Assembly: GCA_020744425.1 (NCBI GenBank)
Contig: JAGMUV010000040.1
Span: forward strand, 310,001 to 374,000
DNA from: Dactylonectria macrodidyma
Taxonomy: Eukaryota > Ascomycota > Sordariomycetes > Hypocreales > Nectriaceae
DNA: 64,000 nucleotides
Direction: 5' to 3'
The notes under the pieces were generated by a model. It was not told the origin of the DNA, ran no database searches, and was given only the letters and a program-made list of their open reading frames with translations. Both the position numbers and the translations under genes were made by a program. Of this stretch, positions 10,514 to 21,289 are shown piece after piece. Position 1 is the first letter of the stretch, and the number at the start of each line of letters is the position of its first letter.

Positions 10514-11680
10514 GCTAAGCCCCTAGGCTCGCACGCCCCCGACGTCACCGCCTAGCGCTTCGGACTAGGGTGAGATTGGAGCACACTGTGCCCCTGGCTT
10601 CATGCAAGGTGGCACGGATGGCTAGGAGTTACTTGGATTGACAGGCCGGCGAATTCCCCACACGCTAGCATCACATCTGGTCAACACCAACCGTCACCCT
10701 CTCCTGTTATGAGAAGCACGCTATCAATTGAGGTGGCGCGACCAGGGCCCCAAAATTTGTGCTCCCTGAAGGCGAAGCCGAGCCATACGGTGGGGGCGGG
10801 GATAAGGCTCAAGTGCGTATGCCTATCCGGTCACCTGTAGGTCTTGCACACGAGAACTTGATGCCACAGCTCCAGCGGGTTTCTGTTCCGCAAAACTACG
10901 GGCACGCATCGATCAGACTCGCGTCGTCGACAGTCTGATCTGGTTTCCCGCGACAGTGCGAGCCCCAGTACTTGACTAGCTTGGCCACCTGTCCGCCACC
11001 GCGCTTTTCGTTCCCGTATACTTTGAGCTGGTCGCCCGTGCAGACGCTGGCGCAGTCTTGGTCGGCATCCACGCGCCCTCGTCGGGACCGGCAAACGTCC
11101 AGCTGGGCTTCATGTTGAGACGGGGGGCACTTGTCGGCCGAAATGACGGTTCTGTCGTCTCTGATGTCTAGTATCCGCTCCTCTGTCGTCATAACCCGTG
11201 GCCTCAGGCTTGTAGGTGTTTGCTAGTGTACAGAGACTTCTGATGATAATAGACTGATCTCCTGAAGCCTACTAGAATTATGTATAGCTACTCTTCCGTA
11301 CGATTAATCATCTATGAGGCATAGCGTGCTGGGACTTACTGGCAGCTCTATGCAGTCTACTGCACCATATGGCGGTATAATCATGACCCCATGGCTCAGG
11401 AGGGAGCAGAGTAGATGCGAACCCCTTTTTTTTTTTCGTTGTAAGCCCCAGCCCATTGCTATGCAAGAGACTCGAAGCTTGCAGGGATGGCTATCCTTCG
11501 ATGTACTTCGTACATCAATATGAATTCAATAATCAATATTGAGGTAATCCTATCAGGGAGGTCGGACACGACCGGGATCCACCCTGGAGGCCGGAACTTC
11601 GTGCTTAGTCCGACTCTCCAGCGACAACACCATGCCAATACATATGATCACTACACTCAGTCTCGCCCTAGCCCGGAGTA
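10514..11680. other. intergenic with one Cys-rich minus-strand ORF
   Basis: The 98-codon minus-strand ORF 11192-10896 encodes seven cysteines but has no signal peptide, and no splice partner supplying one is visible. It may be a scrap of a small cysteine-rich protein gene or chance. A 10-T run lies at about 11427. Nothing else is supported. Confidence 0.3.
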
Positions 11681-12095
11681 CTAGCCGGCAGGGGCGTGCG
11701 AGTCTAGGGCTGAACGTGTTGGGCCTCCATGTCTTGCATCGGATGGCCAAATGGCCAAGAAGGGAAGATAGCGGCTGAGGTCTGAGGTGGACATGTTAGG
11801 CCAGTTGAAGCAGATGTTGGAGGCGGCGGCCGAGTTCCGGGGGCTGCAGGAGCAAGTTATCCCGGAGGTGGCGCGGGGCGAGTGGCCGGTCATGCAGATG
11901 ACGTCGACGGGCGGAGGGGAAGAGTTTGAGGTTCATGTTGCCGACGTTTTGCGCGCTGGGCAGGGTGGTAGTGGTGCCGTTGGCGGCTTTGGAGGAGGAC
12001 ATGGAGGCGCGGTGTCGAGTGACGGGGATCGATGGATACGTGTAGAAGAGCCGGGGGCCGCTGTGAGGGCCGGCATTAGAGTTCGTAACACACAA
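11681..12095 (-). pseudogene. possible frameshifted hypothetical gene
   Basis: The minus strand has a strong C bias in third codon positions, but the bias moves from one frame to the next. It favours one frame up to about 11905 (ending ...KLFPSA) and the +1 frame after it (starting VDVICMTGH). This is what a one-base frameshift, or a very short unrecognised intron, would leave in a formerly coding sequence. The first frame (12095-11796) and second frame (11893-11681) both stay open past the switch. No domain is recognised and no start is certain. Third-position bias by eye is the only evidence. Confidence 0.25.
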
Positions 12096-12379
12096 GGTTC
12101 CGGGTTTTCGTAAAACGGATGCACGGTTAGTATAAGTTGTGCCGGGTGGTGGACGAGTGCTACGTGGTGTTGGATTCGACTATGCATTTTGGTTATATTG
12201 ACGATTCATCTTCTTTTCAAGCCTGTTAATGGTAGCAACAGTCAAGAGCGCCTGGAAAGATTAAAAGAGTTTGAAAACAAGGCAACGTGATTAGGATCTC
12301 AAAAGGAAAATGATAGCCAGAATCAGTTCAATCGTTAGTAACAAACAACTCCAAAACTTGCAGGTTAATTATCTGAAAA

Positions 12380-12814
12380 CTAGCTAGATGTGTTGGCAAG
12401 TTTTTTTCTAAGATATTTTCTCACTTCATCCTCGACCACTTCCATAAATTCAGTACCATTGATTGGCGGGATGTACTCTTTGGGTTTACCTCTCTGTCTC
12501 GCCTTGTCACGCATCTTCTCAATCAGCTTGTTATCGCAAACATGTTTCTCCCATGTGTTTTGGTTCAGTGTCGATGCATCTTCGCCATGGCGTTCAAGCA
12601 GCGTCTTGTACCGCTCGAACTCGTCGTTTGAACAAGGTCCTCTGAATCCAACTACAAAAATCAGTTGAGCGTTACAGACCAATAAAAGATGCTCTGTACT
12701 AGAATCAAGAATTTCCCGTGGAACGTTTTGGCGTTTGACAAGTACAAACCCCAATTCTCCTTCGATAAGTGAAAGCGCGTTAACACGGTCAGTCTCTGCT
12801 TGTGTGCACATCAT
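12380..12814 (-). CDS. hypothetical protein, 144 aa
   Basis: Single open frame from an ATG at 12814 (with a second ATG next to it) to the stop at 12380. The product is charged and mostly helical. Residues about 75-144 are Lys/Glu-rich and end in a basic amphipathic segment (EDEVRKYLRKKL), which may form a coiled coil. Residues 25-60 include a short hydrophobic strand-like section. No signal peptide, membrane segment or family is recognised. It is alone between repeat-rich stretches. It may be a lineage-specific gene or a surviving exon of a larger one; the sequence alone does not decide. Confidence 0.45.
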   Translation of the reverse strand: MMCTQAETDRVNALSLIEGELGFVLVKRQNVPREILDSSTEHLLLVCNAQLIFVVGFRGPCSNDEFERYKTLLERHGEDASTLNQNTWEKHVCDNKLIEKMRDKARQRGKPKEYIPPINGTEFMEVVEDEVRKYLRKKLANTSS

Positions 12815-13709
12815 TTCCGGCTGGCTTGAGTACTGAGTAATGGCAGGATTGGTAGAGTTAAAGATAAAGACAAGGGCTTGACGGTTGAGTGAGAATGAAG
12901 GAGCAAGATGCCGACGGGGACGCGATCCTTGAGATCTTAGTTGACGAGCGATGGCGACAACTTAAATAGAGCTTGCCTTTCCTATGGGCCGGTACCAGAA
13001 GTATGCGGTCAAGGAAAATCGTGGAACAAAGATTGAGCTCCCAAAGGCGAGTCACAACGTAACGTTACCTTCTGAGGGCTAAGCATAACCATTTTCGAAA
13101 TTGCCCTTCCCATAGTGAGGCTAGTGCTTCCGACAGTGAGTTTGAAAGCCTTGGTAGTGCGGCATCCTTATTAAATCACCCATCTGGAATAGCATGATAA
13201 AAGGGCCGCGTAATGGCCGAAAACTGACCTAGGTGCGAACGATGCGAGGGAGGTAGACGCGTGTTGATTGGAACAGGGCGGCTGCATGATGACTTGCAAT
13301 AGCTTAGACAGGGTAACGGCATCCACGAATGAGAGATGGAGGCTGCAGACGGCATATGGTTCAACAAATGAGGGAGAGCAGGTGAACGCCCTGCCCCAGA
13401 GTCATGTTAACTCCCTTGTGCTCCCAACTGAAACCCTAAGTTTGCGGCTTTATGGGGCGACAATTCACCGTCCTGAACTAGGGGCACGAATGGATACGCA
13501 TGGATGGAATAAGACAGTTTCGCAACCACAATGTGCTCCTTGCTGTTCTTGATGTCACCCTCGTCGACCTGTGCCGTTAAGATGCCGCCCTTAAGACACT
13601 CGTGAGCAGTTTGTGGGAGAGGGACCTGGGCTTGAACCTTGAGGCTTGCGGTTGGCTAAGCGATCGGGGCCGTGCGCTACCGCGTTTTCGGCTGTCGATG
13701 CAGGCTTCG
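12815..13709. other. intergenic
   Basis: No gene supported. A CTATTTAAG motif on the minus strand near 12965 could lie in the promoter of the 144-aa gene. Open frames at 13268-13552 (+) and 13591-13893 (-) show no domain or codon bias. Confidence 0.3.
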
Positions 13710-14286
13710 CGGTGCGGGGCATGCCGCAACCCACATTGCGGCTCGTCGAGATGAGAAGAGGCAAAGAAGTGACAATAGACCCCGGCCTAGCTGAATGCCA
13801 AACCAAATCCAGTACGTTGGTGGGCCTGTTCCATGCAACTTTAGTGCGGATGCCTTGCCTTAGCCCTTGATATCTTGGAATGGACGAGCTCATGGTTCGC
13901 CCAAGAATGTAGTCCGCTGAGGCTCGTCTGTCGTGAAATGTTGAGGCCCCCCTAAGTCAACAGCTTTCAAAAACGGGGGATGCCACAAAGTGTCAGCGCC
14001 TGTGGTTTGTTCAACGATGCCCAAATGTAATGACCCCTGCGTCGGCTTTCCCGACATGAAATATTTGATCATTTTGATGTTTCTACGTGACTATAGATTC
14101 TAGCTGAGTAGAACCGCCGCTCCCCCGGAGTGCCTGGTCACTCTTCAAGAGAGGGCTACTGTGGCGTCTCGGTCATAAATTGTCTTTGCGATGATTGGCG
14201 GCCTTGTTTACCCAACGTGCACGTGGGAGGGGTCAGGCGCCTCAGCTACACATCCCCAACTCAGCTTCACTATTTCCTGGACATTC
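13710..14286 (+). repeat. dispersed repeat, copy A (inverted partner at 42733-43300)
   Basis: About 577 bp that align along their whole length with the reverse complement of 42733-43300. Shared blocks include GTGCGGGGC(A/G)TGCCGCAACC at one end and CAGCTTCACTA(T/C)TTCCTGGACATTC at the other. Differences are mostly C/T and G/A changes with a few small indels. No terminal repeats, target duplication or protein domain could be assigned, so the parent element is unknown. Both copies keep a short open frame reading (N/D)WRPCL on one strand, perhaps a relic of coding sequence. Confidence 0.8.
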
Positions 14287-14462
14287 TGTTGTCTTCTCTT
14301 ATGCTGGAGACAATACTACATAGATGACGAATAGCAAGCGAAGCCAAGGAGGGCTAGGCTAGTCTGCAACCATGGTGTCTTGAAGCTTATCAAACCACCC
14401 GCCCCTCACGCAGTGCAACGAAGTGAATGGCAGCCACCACAGGTGACAGGTGGTGGCATGAG

Positions 14463-14986
14463 CGCCAGCGAATTTTAAATGACCCTGACGTGGCTTCGGG
14501 CTTGACGGATATGGCTCCACACGGGATGACCGCCCCGCGGTGGAAGTGTTGGGACATCAATCAAAACGGGCTGTGTTCGTAGTCTACTTTGTACGCCCTG
14601 GTCGTGCACGGTGATGGTACGTTCTGGGAGGCTGCAGCTCCAGTGGAGTACGGAGGCAGCCTCCAAAAGTTTTCGGCCAGGAAAAAGCAATGTCAGCGCC
14701 ACATCTAAAATAAATACAAGGGATACTTCAAGCTCATTTAATCCAACTAAACGCTACTAGAATACAGCGGGGTCTAGTCAGCAATTAGAAGATAAGCTTC
14801 CCCTATCGCCCCTAAAGTTACAGAGGCATTAGGTATAAGCCTCGCTGTAGCCAATCCGAGTGCAATGTATCCGCAAGTAGCCACAGGGGTCGAAGAATAT
14901 GGCGTATTCTAGCGCGGCCGAGGACTTTTGGAGGCTGCCTCCGTAAGGGATATCATTTTCAGGGCTGATCGCACAGATCAAACAGT
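14463..14986 (-). repeat. dispersed repeat R1, copy 1, holding a MITE
   Basis: The parts 14463-14648 and 14946-14986 match, in reverse, the unbroken stretch 54241-54475. Shared landmarks are CGACCAGGGC(G/A)TACAAAGTAG, the CTCCA(G/C)TGGAG block and GATCGCACAGATCAAACA. The 293 bp between the two parts are absent from the other copy and form a separate MITE. Changes between copies are mainly transitions. Confidence 0.78.
14651..14943. mobile_element. 293-bp MITE with TA target duplication
   Basis: Inverted ends begin CGGAGGCAGCCTCCAAAAGT on the left and, reversed, on the right; over 28 bp they differ at two positions. TA flanks both ends (14649-14650 and 14944-14945). At the matching place in the other R1 copy (54282-54283) there is a single CA/TG dinucleotide and no insert, so an empty site is available. 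The tip of the end is itself a near-palindrome (GGAGGC-A-GCCTCC). The interior has no coding capacity. TA duplication suggests mobilisation by a Tc1/mariner-type transposase; whether the nearby pogo enzyme could do so is doubtful, since the ends differ. Confidence 0.8.
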
Positions 14987-17900
14987 GACAGTCCGTCCCA
15001 CGGGGCATCCTTTCTGACTCGATGAGGGTGGGGCCGATGAGGGGTGACCCGACCCTTGCAGCGCCGCCTCCCTGACACCCACTAGGACCAGGAGCAACGA
15101 CTAGGGCACAAGATCCTGGGGAGCCATGGAGACCTGAGATCGGCTGCATGAGTAGCTTGCATCACTAGCGTGCCGCCTCACTGCGCAGCTCCACGTATCA
15201 TCGTGCGAGCCACGCCCAAATGTTTGTCCCAAATGTTTGTGTGCGCGTGGACTGTGCGCACCACATCGCCCCAGGTACGGCGTGCTGACACTTCTGAGCA
15301 GTGAATTAGTAAGTAGACTACTGTGATATCTACAGTCCGTAGAATTATCCCAGACACAAAAATGGAACCCAGTCATGCGCAAATACGAATCTGTTTAGCC
15401 TTTTTGAGGTTTCAATCCAAGCCACGCCAGCTAGATGAGCCGTCGCCATTCCAACCCCGTCATGGTCTATGATAGGGTTACGGTGCATGTGTCGGCCGTC
15501 CCGTAGAACCGGTGACGCTATTAGCAATTGTGCCACTGAGCATGCACTCGATTTCTTAGAGCAAAGGCTTGTGGAAATGCTATGTGTAGCGGACATATGC
15601 GGAGTCTAAGTGGGGAGGATAGCGAGTCCGGACGCCCGCAGTCAGAATCGAGATAGGCAGGCTGAGTTGGCCGGGACAGGGTCCAGGGGCTGGGCGGATA
15701 GCCTCCTGGCGTGATTCGGTGAAAGGGCAAGGTGCCTGCAGCTGTCTGACAATTCATTCACACAGTGCCTAGAGTGGCGTCAATACAAAGAGGGTCCTTT
15801 GTCCTTGCTGAAGGCGATGTGAGATTCAACTAGCGCCGCGGGGTACCAACAGGGGGCCAATGGAGAGGCCACGGACGTGTCGCTTTTCCCGGGCGAGGCG
15901 TGCTTCTAGGCAAATGCGACAGAAACAGGGACTGGGTATCCGCACAGGATCCAACCGGAAGTTATCCTTCTAGTCTTGGGGTTACCACCCAGGCACTCAA
16001 GCTCAAGGGTCCTGCCTGTTTGCAGGTACCAGCCTAAGTACGTCACCCCGGTTGGAGCTGTACCTGTGACATCGACCCAGAGCCCGTCCAGACTCTTCGC
16101 GAGAGAAATCCCCCTGACGTGGAGATTCCGGAAACCTCGACACGATCGCCCCACAAGCTTACGCTGAAAGCGATCGTCCCAGTGTCCACTGGCCACGATA
16201 CGTACGCACGTAGTACGCCGCTCGCTTTCCTCACCTCGTCAGCAGACCCACTCTCCCAACCATCGCGATGACCGTGCCAAACCAAGTAAAGGAGGAAGGT
16301 GAGTTTGTATCCCAGATTGGAGGCTCTGATAGCGCAGCCTGACTCATGTTACTCCTGATAATTTTCCTGCGATATTTTATTCCATGGGACGGCCCACTTA
16401 TGAATAGTGATTGATGGGCATCGACACTTCTAACGATGCTGCCACAGCGGCTCGCAACAAGGCAAGCCTTGCTAGATATCTTGTTGCGGGGTTCATTTCT
16501 AGTTCATGTTGACTGAAGGTCAATCGTTTCTGTCCACTGCGGGATAAGATGCAATACCGAGTCGAATTAGGTGTCGACATGTAAAGCAAGCACATTGATA
16601 ACAGGGCAGGGAGGGTCAAGAGTGACCTTGTCAGTATGTTGTGCGAAGATCCAGGGCCAGGAGGGTGGCACGCTTAGGGCCATGGCTTGCTCCTTGCCAC
16701 AGAACATCTCACGGCCTCAAGTTCTACGTGGCTTCGCGTTGACCGCACACCTCACTAGTGCCCTCCAATTAGAAATGGGACCTAGTTTTACAGGACTTCA
16801 AGCGTACAATAGTAAGGATAACCACATCAGCCGCATGGAGTGGATACATCTCAGTACACAGACCCAGTGAGATCCATGTATGAACCCGCACGAGTATCCA
16901 GAGGAGTCACACCGAGTGCATGATGATCGACTACAAAATGCTGAAATTGGCTATCGATCATGACTGGGATTGGCAAGTTGCTCCAGTGGTTGCATCAATG
17001 GCCTATCCGTCCTCAGCCATGTCCATTCTTTGCGAGGGGTTCGCCTCGTCTCCTTACCCGTACATGGGTCCCACAATGACACGACACGATTTTGCTATGC
17101 AGACCAATGATCTACTCTTTCTTGGGCGCAAGCTTGCGCCGACATACGATTTAATCCCAGCATGAAATAATCCATGTTGTTAGGTAGCTTACGGGCCTCA
17201 CGGCAGGCCCCGGATGGAGTATGTTGGTCCAACTCACTCCCACCTAGGATTTCAAGTTGGCGCAACCCAGTTGCCGCTCTCGTCGTCAGTGAGGCAACCA
17301 GCCACCGACCACACTGCGTTGCAGCCGAGCTCAGGAGCCTAGCCCCTCATTCATTGCCTGATCATTTTAGTTCTCCCTTTTTACGAATAATGTGATTGAA
17401 TTGTAGCCTCCACTCGTTCCCCGATGAGATGGTCGGATCAAGCGCTAAACAACAACACGTCGCCACGGGGTAGAGACCGCGATCTGTGCCGCCTCAGCGC
17501 AGACTGAGCGGTGGTGCCCAAGTGGAACACCTCAATCAAGCTCCCGGTGATACATAATGGTGCCCAATGCCCTTCCTCTACCTAACCGCCGCTCAAGGGT
17601 AGACTGACGCATACACCTCCATTAGGAGTTATCACTGTGCCGAGCCGTGAGCAAACTCTTATCCAAAGGCGTTGTGCTTTGTGCTAATCAGGCGGTTGGA
17701 GATATAAAGAAGCCGACTGCGACCGATGCAAACGAGGAGCAGTAAGTTGCGAGCAAGCACACCATGGAGGCTTCAGCACCCGCAACAGCTCTTGGAACAG
17801 GAGACAGCACCCGCTTTCCGATTGTGTCGAAAGGAAACGCAAAAAAACCATCTGTAAGTTCAAATGATAAAGTCCGGACGAGTAGCCGGCTTTCGCAAAT

Positions 17901-18030
17901 GATATCGAAGGCTCCCTTTATAGCTAAGTGAGCCAGCTATCAGTTTCGCAGCTAAACATTCCATTGGTTCTGCCTGGCGTTTCAATTCCTTGCTGAGGGA
18001 TTTGACTTTGTTTTTGATCACCACAGAGAT
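14987..18030. other. gene-poor stretch with repeat scraps
   Basis: No gene supported over about 3 kb. The segment 15600-15775 shares blocks with 45040-45170 (for instance CATTCACACAG(T/C)G, then AG(A/G)GTGGCGTCAAT) and, reversed, the ...TCTGACT...GTCC(G/A)G(A/G)CTCGC block; a third partial copy is near 22640-22700. A GATATAAAG box at about 17700 is followed by a well-placed CACCATGG at 17762 and a short exon ending at a GTAAGT donor (17852), which might be the start of the gene below, but no acceptor keeps a convincing frame. Confidence 0.35.
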
Positions 18031-19068
18031 CACTTCTGGGAATCGATCTCCCAAATCCAAGACCTACCGTCGCTTCAGTTACACACGATTCCGCTCAATG
18101 GTCGGTTTGAACACCCGGCCTCTTCTCGCGAGTGTTCTGATACACGAAAGAAACTCCGCGGCATAGTAGAGAACCATGTCCCTGACACGGCATACACCCC
18201 CTCTGGGGAATTCGCAGTAGAGTTCACAATGATCTTATGCTTAAATGGGAGCGCTCTTCATGCAGATGTTAACTATCCAAATAGTTCCTTGTCGCATTGC
18301 ATTCCACAGCCAAGCGGGTCATCATCGATCACGATTGCAAGCAATTTTCAGAATCTGTTCGTATAAGCCATAGCTATGAGGGTAAAGGCTAATTAGAATC
18401 AGATTCGAGGTCTAGATCTAGAAGGCTGGACTATCCTTGAAGTTCAGCACAATGGATGGGTTGTAATGAATGCCGGCGGCGTGATGCTGGGTCAATTCTG
18501 CGGGTGGATCGATGGAGAGAAAACCGAGTTCAACGGATGGCAAAGGGTGATGCCAAATCCAACACTTTCTGATTTCCAGAGCCCAGCTAACTGTCTGATC
18601 CAGGACCCCGGCGAACCGGGTGGCCCTTCAACCCCTGGCATTTCCACTCCTAATACAGGGCGGCTCATGCTTAACTGGCCTGGCTTACAAGTCACGCTAG
18701 TCATTTTCAGCATTATTGTCGCTTTTCACTGCTCTATCAACAGCAGATTGCAGTCATCACGGGCATTGACTGCACGAGGTGGCTCCACCAAGGGCAAGGA
18801 CGACCTTGAGGGATGGAAACTTGAGAATGCCAGAAGGAGAGAGGTGGAGGCCGAGACCTATTTAGCCCCCCAAAAGGATGCTAGAGATAAGGGCCTCCCA
18901 ATTCCCGGACTTGACGACAAGAGCATCGGCGAGAGATCTCCCGAAACACGCCGACGCTGGGCCATGGAAGACATTGACAGATCTATGCCTGAGTTTCTCT
19001 TATACCCATCAATCCGTCCCTTACTATTGTGTTGGGCGAGGGAACAAGAACACTACCGCCCGAAATGA
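18031..19068 (+). CDS. possible hypothetical membrane protein, model uncertain
   Basis: A frame without stop codons runs from about 18031 to a GTATAA donor at 18361. It resumes in phase after a short intron ending at 18396 or 18402 and stays open to 19068. The second part is a 220-codon frame that includes a Pro/Gly-rich stretch (DPGEPGGPSTPG), then a 20-residue hydrophobic segment (around 18680-18745) that could be a membrane anchor, then a charged tail. No start codon or upstream exon is certain; an exon starting at 17764 is possible. No domain is recognised. Third-position bias is weak, so this could also be a decayed gene. Confidence 0.3.
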
Positions 19069-19453
19069 CGGATGCTGTAGGGTAGGCGGGATGCGTAGCG
19101 GAGCGAGGTCGGACAGGACCAGCAAAACAAAACAGACAAAAGAAGGGTCAGAGCAGCAACTAGGCAGCTGGCTAGAAATAAATCGGATATTCTAGTTAAT
19201 CAGACAATTTTCATTATAATGACATTAAGAACAATTTCAGAAGCTCAAAAATGAAGTGGGCAAGAAGGTGATTGATCTTTATCTAAGTCTGGGTGATCTT
19301 GCCTTTCACATCAGAGGAAAGCAGTGAGTTACTCAATGTAGCGTAGGTAGTTACAAAAGAACTGGAAATAGCAAAGCCCGACTCAATCCGTCGGCCATGT
19401 CAGATGAAACAACATCTATTTCGATATAACAGCCCAGAAGCCACCCAGACGGA
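19069..19453. other. intergenic, nothing seen
   Basis: AT-rich 3' flank shared by the two convergent genes. No repeat or gene seen. Confidence 0.4.
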
Positions 19454-21289
19454 TCACCTTCCTAAGACACGCCTGCTGGCAGTATGTGGCGAAATCAACT
19501 CATGCTGGCTCGAAAACGTCCATGGACACTGGTTCGTGGATCCTGAGGATTCGGTAGCACACAAGGCACAGTCCGTCGACTTACAACAAACAGGACGTTG
19601 GCTTGTGTCATCTCCTGGCCAACTGTTGTCATGCCTCTCAAACATCAATTTGTGCTCCGGAAAGATAGGGTCATTGGCCCAATATAAGCGCATCCCATCT
19701 CCTTCTACCTCAAAGGTGAAAAAACATGTCGATAACACAGCGTTGTTATACCTCCCCCTCTTCTTAGATTCATCGTGGGTGAGACTCCATTCGAATGTGG
19801 TACCGCAAAGGTGTCGCAGCTCATACGTCTGATCCTCGAAGCCCTGGAACCGCAGTGATAGATGATCGTTGGACCCTGGGCGGAGGATGATGTCGACTGA
19901 AAACTGTTTTCCGCAATTGACATATGTGCCCGTGTATGACTTTAGTTCAGCTGGCAACCTTTCCGTACACCTGTCTCGCATGGCAACGATCTCGAGCCTA
20001 AGCAACTCATAGTCTGCTATTGTCAAGCGATTGGCTTCTTTAGCCAGTGAAACATAGTCTTGGCCATCTTTTAGTTCAAAAAGCGCTTGTATGACGACGC
20101 GAGAGATCCAGTCCGCGGCGTCACTGACGCCGAACGAGTTGGTAAGAACCACGACAGAAGAATTTGTGTCCGGAAATAAAGCGATGAATGATTGGTAGCC
20201 CACTGTGTTTCCCTGGTGATAGAGCATCAAGGCTGGTCGGTCTTTGGTTCCCAGTATTGGACTCTCATGGATGGTCCACAGATTAGTGTTGCCTCCGACC
20301 AGCCCGACCGGGCCTGGCAACTGTGTTCGTAACCATCCATAACCGTAGGATCGTTCTCGTAATGATGTATTCCCAATCGGGATGTAGCTGCTGACGATAC
20401 TTTGAGCCTCCTTTACTATACTGTTGTGCGAAGAAGCATCATCCTGTATAGCATCCAGCATAGTAATTGACCAGGAGATCATGTCATTGAGACTCGAGTA
20501 AAGACCATCAGTAGCCTCGAAGAAGGTGTTCTCGAAAATCTGCCGTTTAGGTAAATGATGATATTGGCCGTTCGATAAGCCGGCGTACGGTTCCGCAAGC
20601 CGACCAGATTCCAACTCATTGGGTTTGAATGTTGTTGACTGAAGCTTGAGAGGTTTGAAGAGACTCTCAGACAAAAAGTCACCCAGGGTCTTGTTGGTCA
20701 ACTTCTCAATGATGTGCCCAGCAAGCGAATAGCCCCAAACAAAATATTCCCAAGTCGTGCGAAGAGGAGACACAGTAGGGAATGTTCTGAATAATGGGAA
20801 CAGGCGGTCTTTGGGAAGGAGAATATCGCCATCGCCTTGGAACGCCAAGGCCATGTCCCCGGTTCCAGACAAGCCGGTTCGGTGAGAAAGGATGTCGGCG
20901 ATAGTCATCTCTCCCACAATTTTGTTGCCCTGTCTAAAACCCTGGAGAATTTCGCATACTGGCTTGTTCCAATCCAGATCCTCCTGAAACACGAGTTTGC
21001 CGAGACCAGCAGCAACAAAGGAGTTAGTGAGAGCCCCAATTCCATAGACCGTGTCAGAGTGGACGGGCTGCTGTTTTTGCACGTTGCCGAAACCGTGGTT
21101 CAAGGTAAATATCTGTTCTCCATGGTGAACGACACCAACTGAAACACCAGGAACACCGCAAGCATCGCATATCTGGATTATCTGGGTGTGTGTCTCCTGG
21201 AGGCGTCGTTGGGCTCCAAGGGTGGCTGGGGCGATTCCTGCTGCTGCGAGCAGGAGAAAGCCAAAAAGCAGTGATAGCGTTGGACGCAT
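19454..21289 (-). CDS. secreted beta-lactamase-fold protein lacking SxxK
   Basis: Member of the serine beta-lactamase / penicillin-binding-protein-like family (class C type), 611 aa from the ATG at 21289. The frame is open further upstream but only to a GTG. That ATG starts a clear signal peptide (RPTLSLLFGFLLLAAAG...). The lactamase-like domain spans about residues 35-400: VPGVSVGVVHHGE, then YGIGALTNSF, then DILSHRTGLSG (132-142), then WGYSLAGHIIEKL. The nucleophile motif SxxK reads A86-L-T-N89, and the YxN motif reads Y182-F-V184. The catalytic Ser, Lys and Asn are therefore all replaced. A second beta-rich domain follows at about 430-560, as in fungal relatives. The last 50 residues are Cys-rich and may be read-through past a missed 3' intron. 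It is probably a non-catalytic or re-tooled enzyme. The fold assignment is firm; the loss of activity is inferred from motifs. Confidence 0.82.
   Translation of the reverse strand: MRPTLSLLFGFLLLAAAGIAPATLGAQRRLQETHTQIIQICDACGVPGVSVGVVHHGEQIFTLNHGFGNVQKQQPVHSDTVYGIGALTNSFVAAGLGKLVFQEDLDWNKPVCEILQGFRQGNKIVGEMTIADILSHRTGLSGTGDMALAFQGDGDILLPKDRLFPLFRTFPTVSPLRTTWEYFVWGYSLAGHIIEKLTNKTLGDFLSESLFKPLKLQSTTFKPNELESGRLAEPYAGLSNGQYHHLPKRQIFENTFFEATDGLYSSLNDMISWSITMLDAIQDDASSHNSIVKEAQSIVSSYIPIGNTSLRERSYGYGWLRTQLPGPVGLVGGNTNLWTIHESPILGTKDRPALMLYHQGNTVGYQSFIALFPDTNSSVVVLTNSFGVSDAADWISRVVIQALFELKDGQDYVSLAKEANRLTIADYELLRLEIVAMRDRCTERLPAELKSYTGTYVNCGKQFSVDIILRPGSNDHLSLRFQGFEDQTYELRHLCGTTFEWSLTHDESKKRGRYNNAVLSTCFFTFEVEGDGMRLYWANDPIFPEHKLMFERHDNSWPGDDTSQRPVCCKSTDCALCATESSGSTNQCPWTFSSQHELISPHTASRRVLGR

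Noticed and set aside
15906..16196. Minus frame that briefly suggested a CVNH-like lectin
   Set aside because: Cysteine and glycine spacing do not fit the family and wobble bias is absent.
17690..17880. CDRCKRGAVSC, a half Zn2Cys6 cluster
   Set aside because: Only CX2CX6C is present; the second half does not follow and a TATA-like box overlaps, so chance is more likely.
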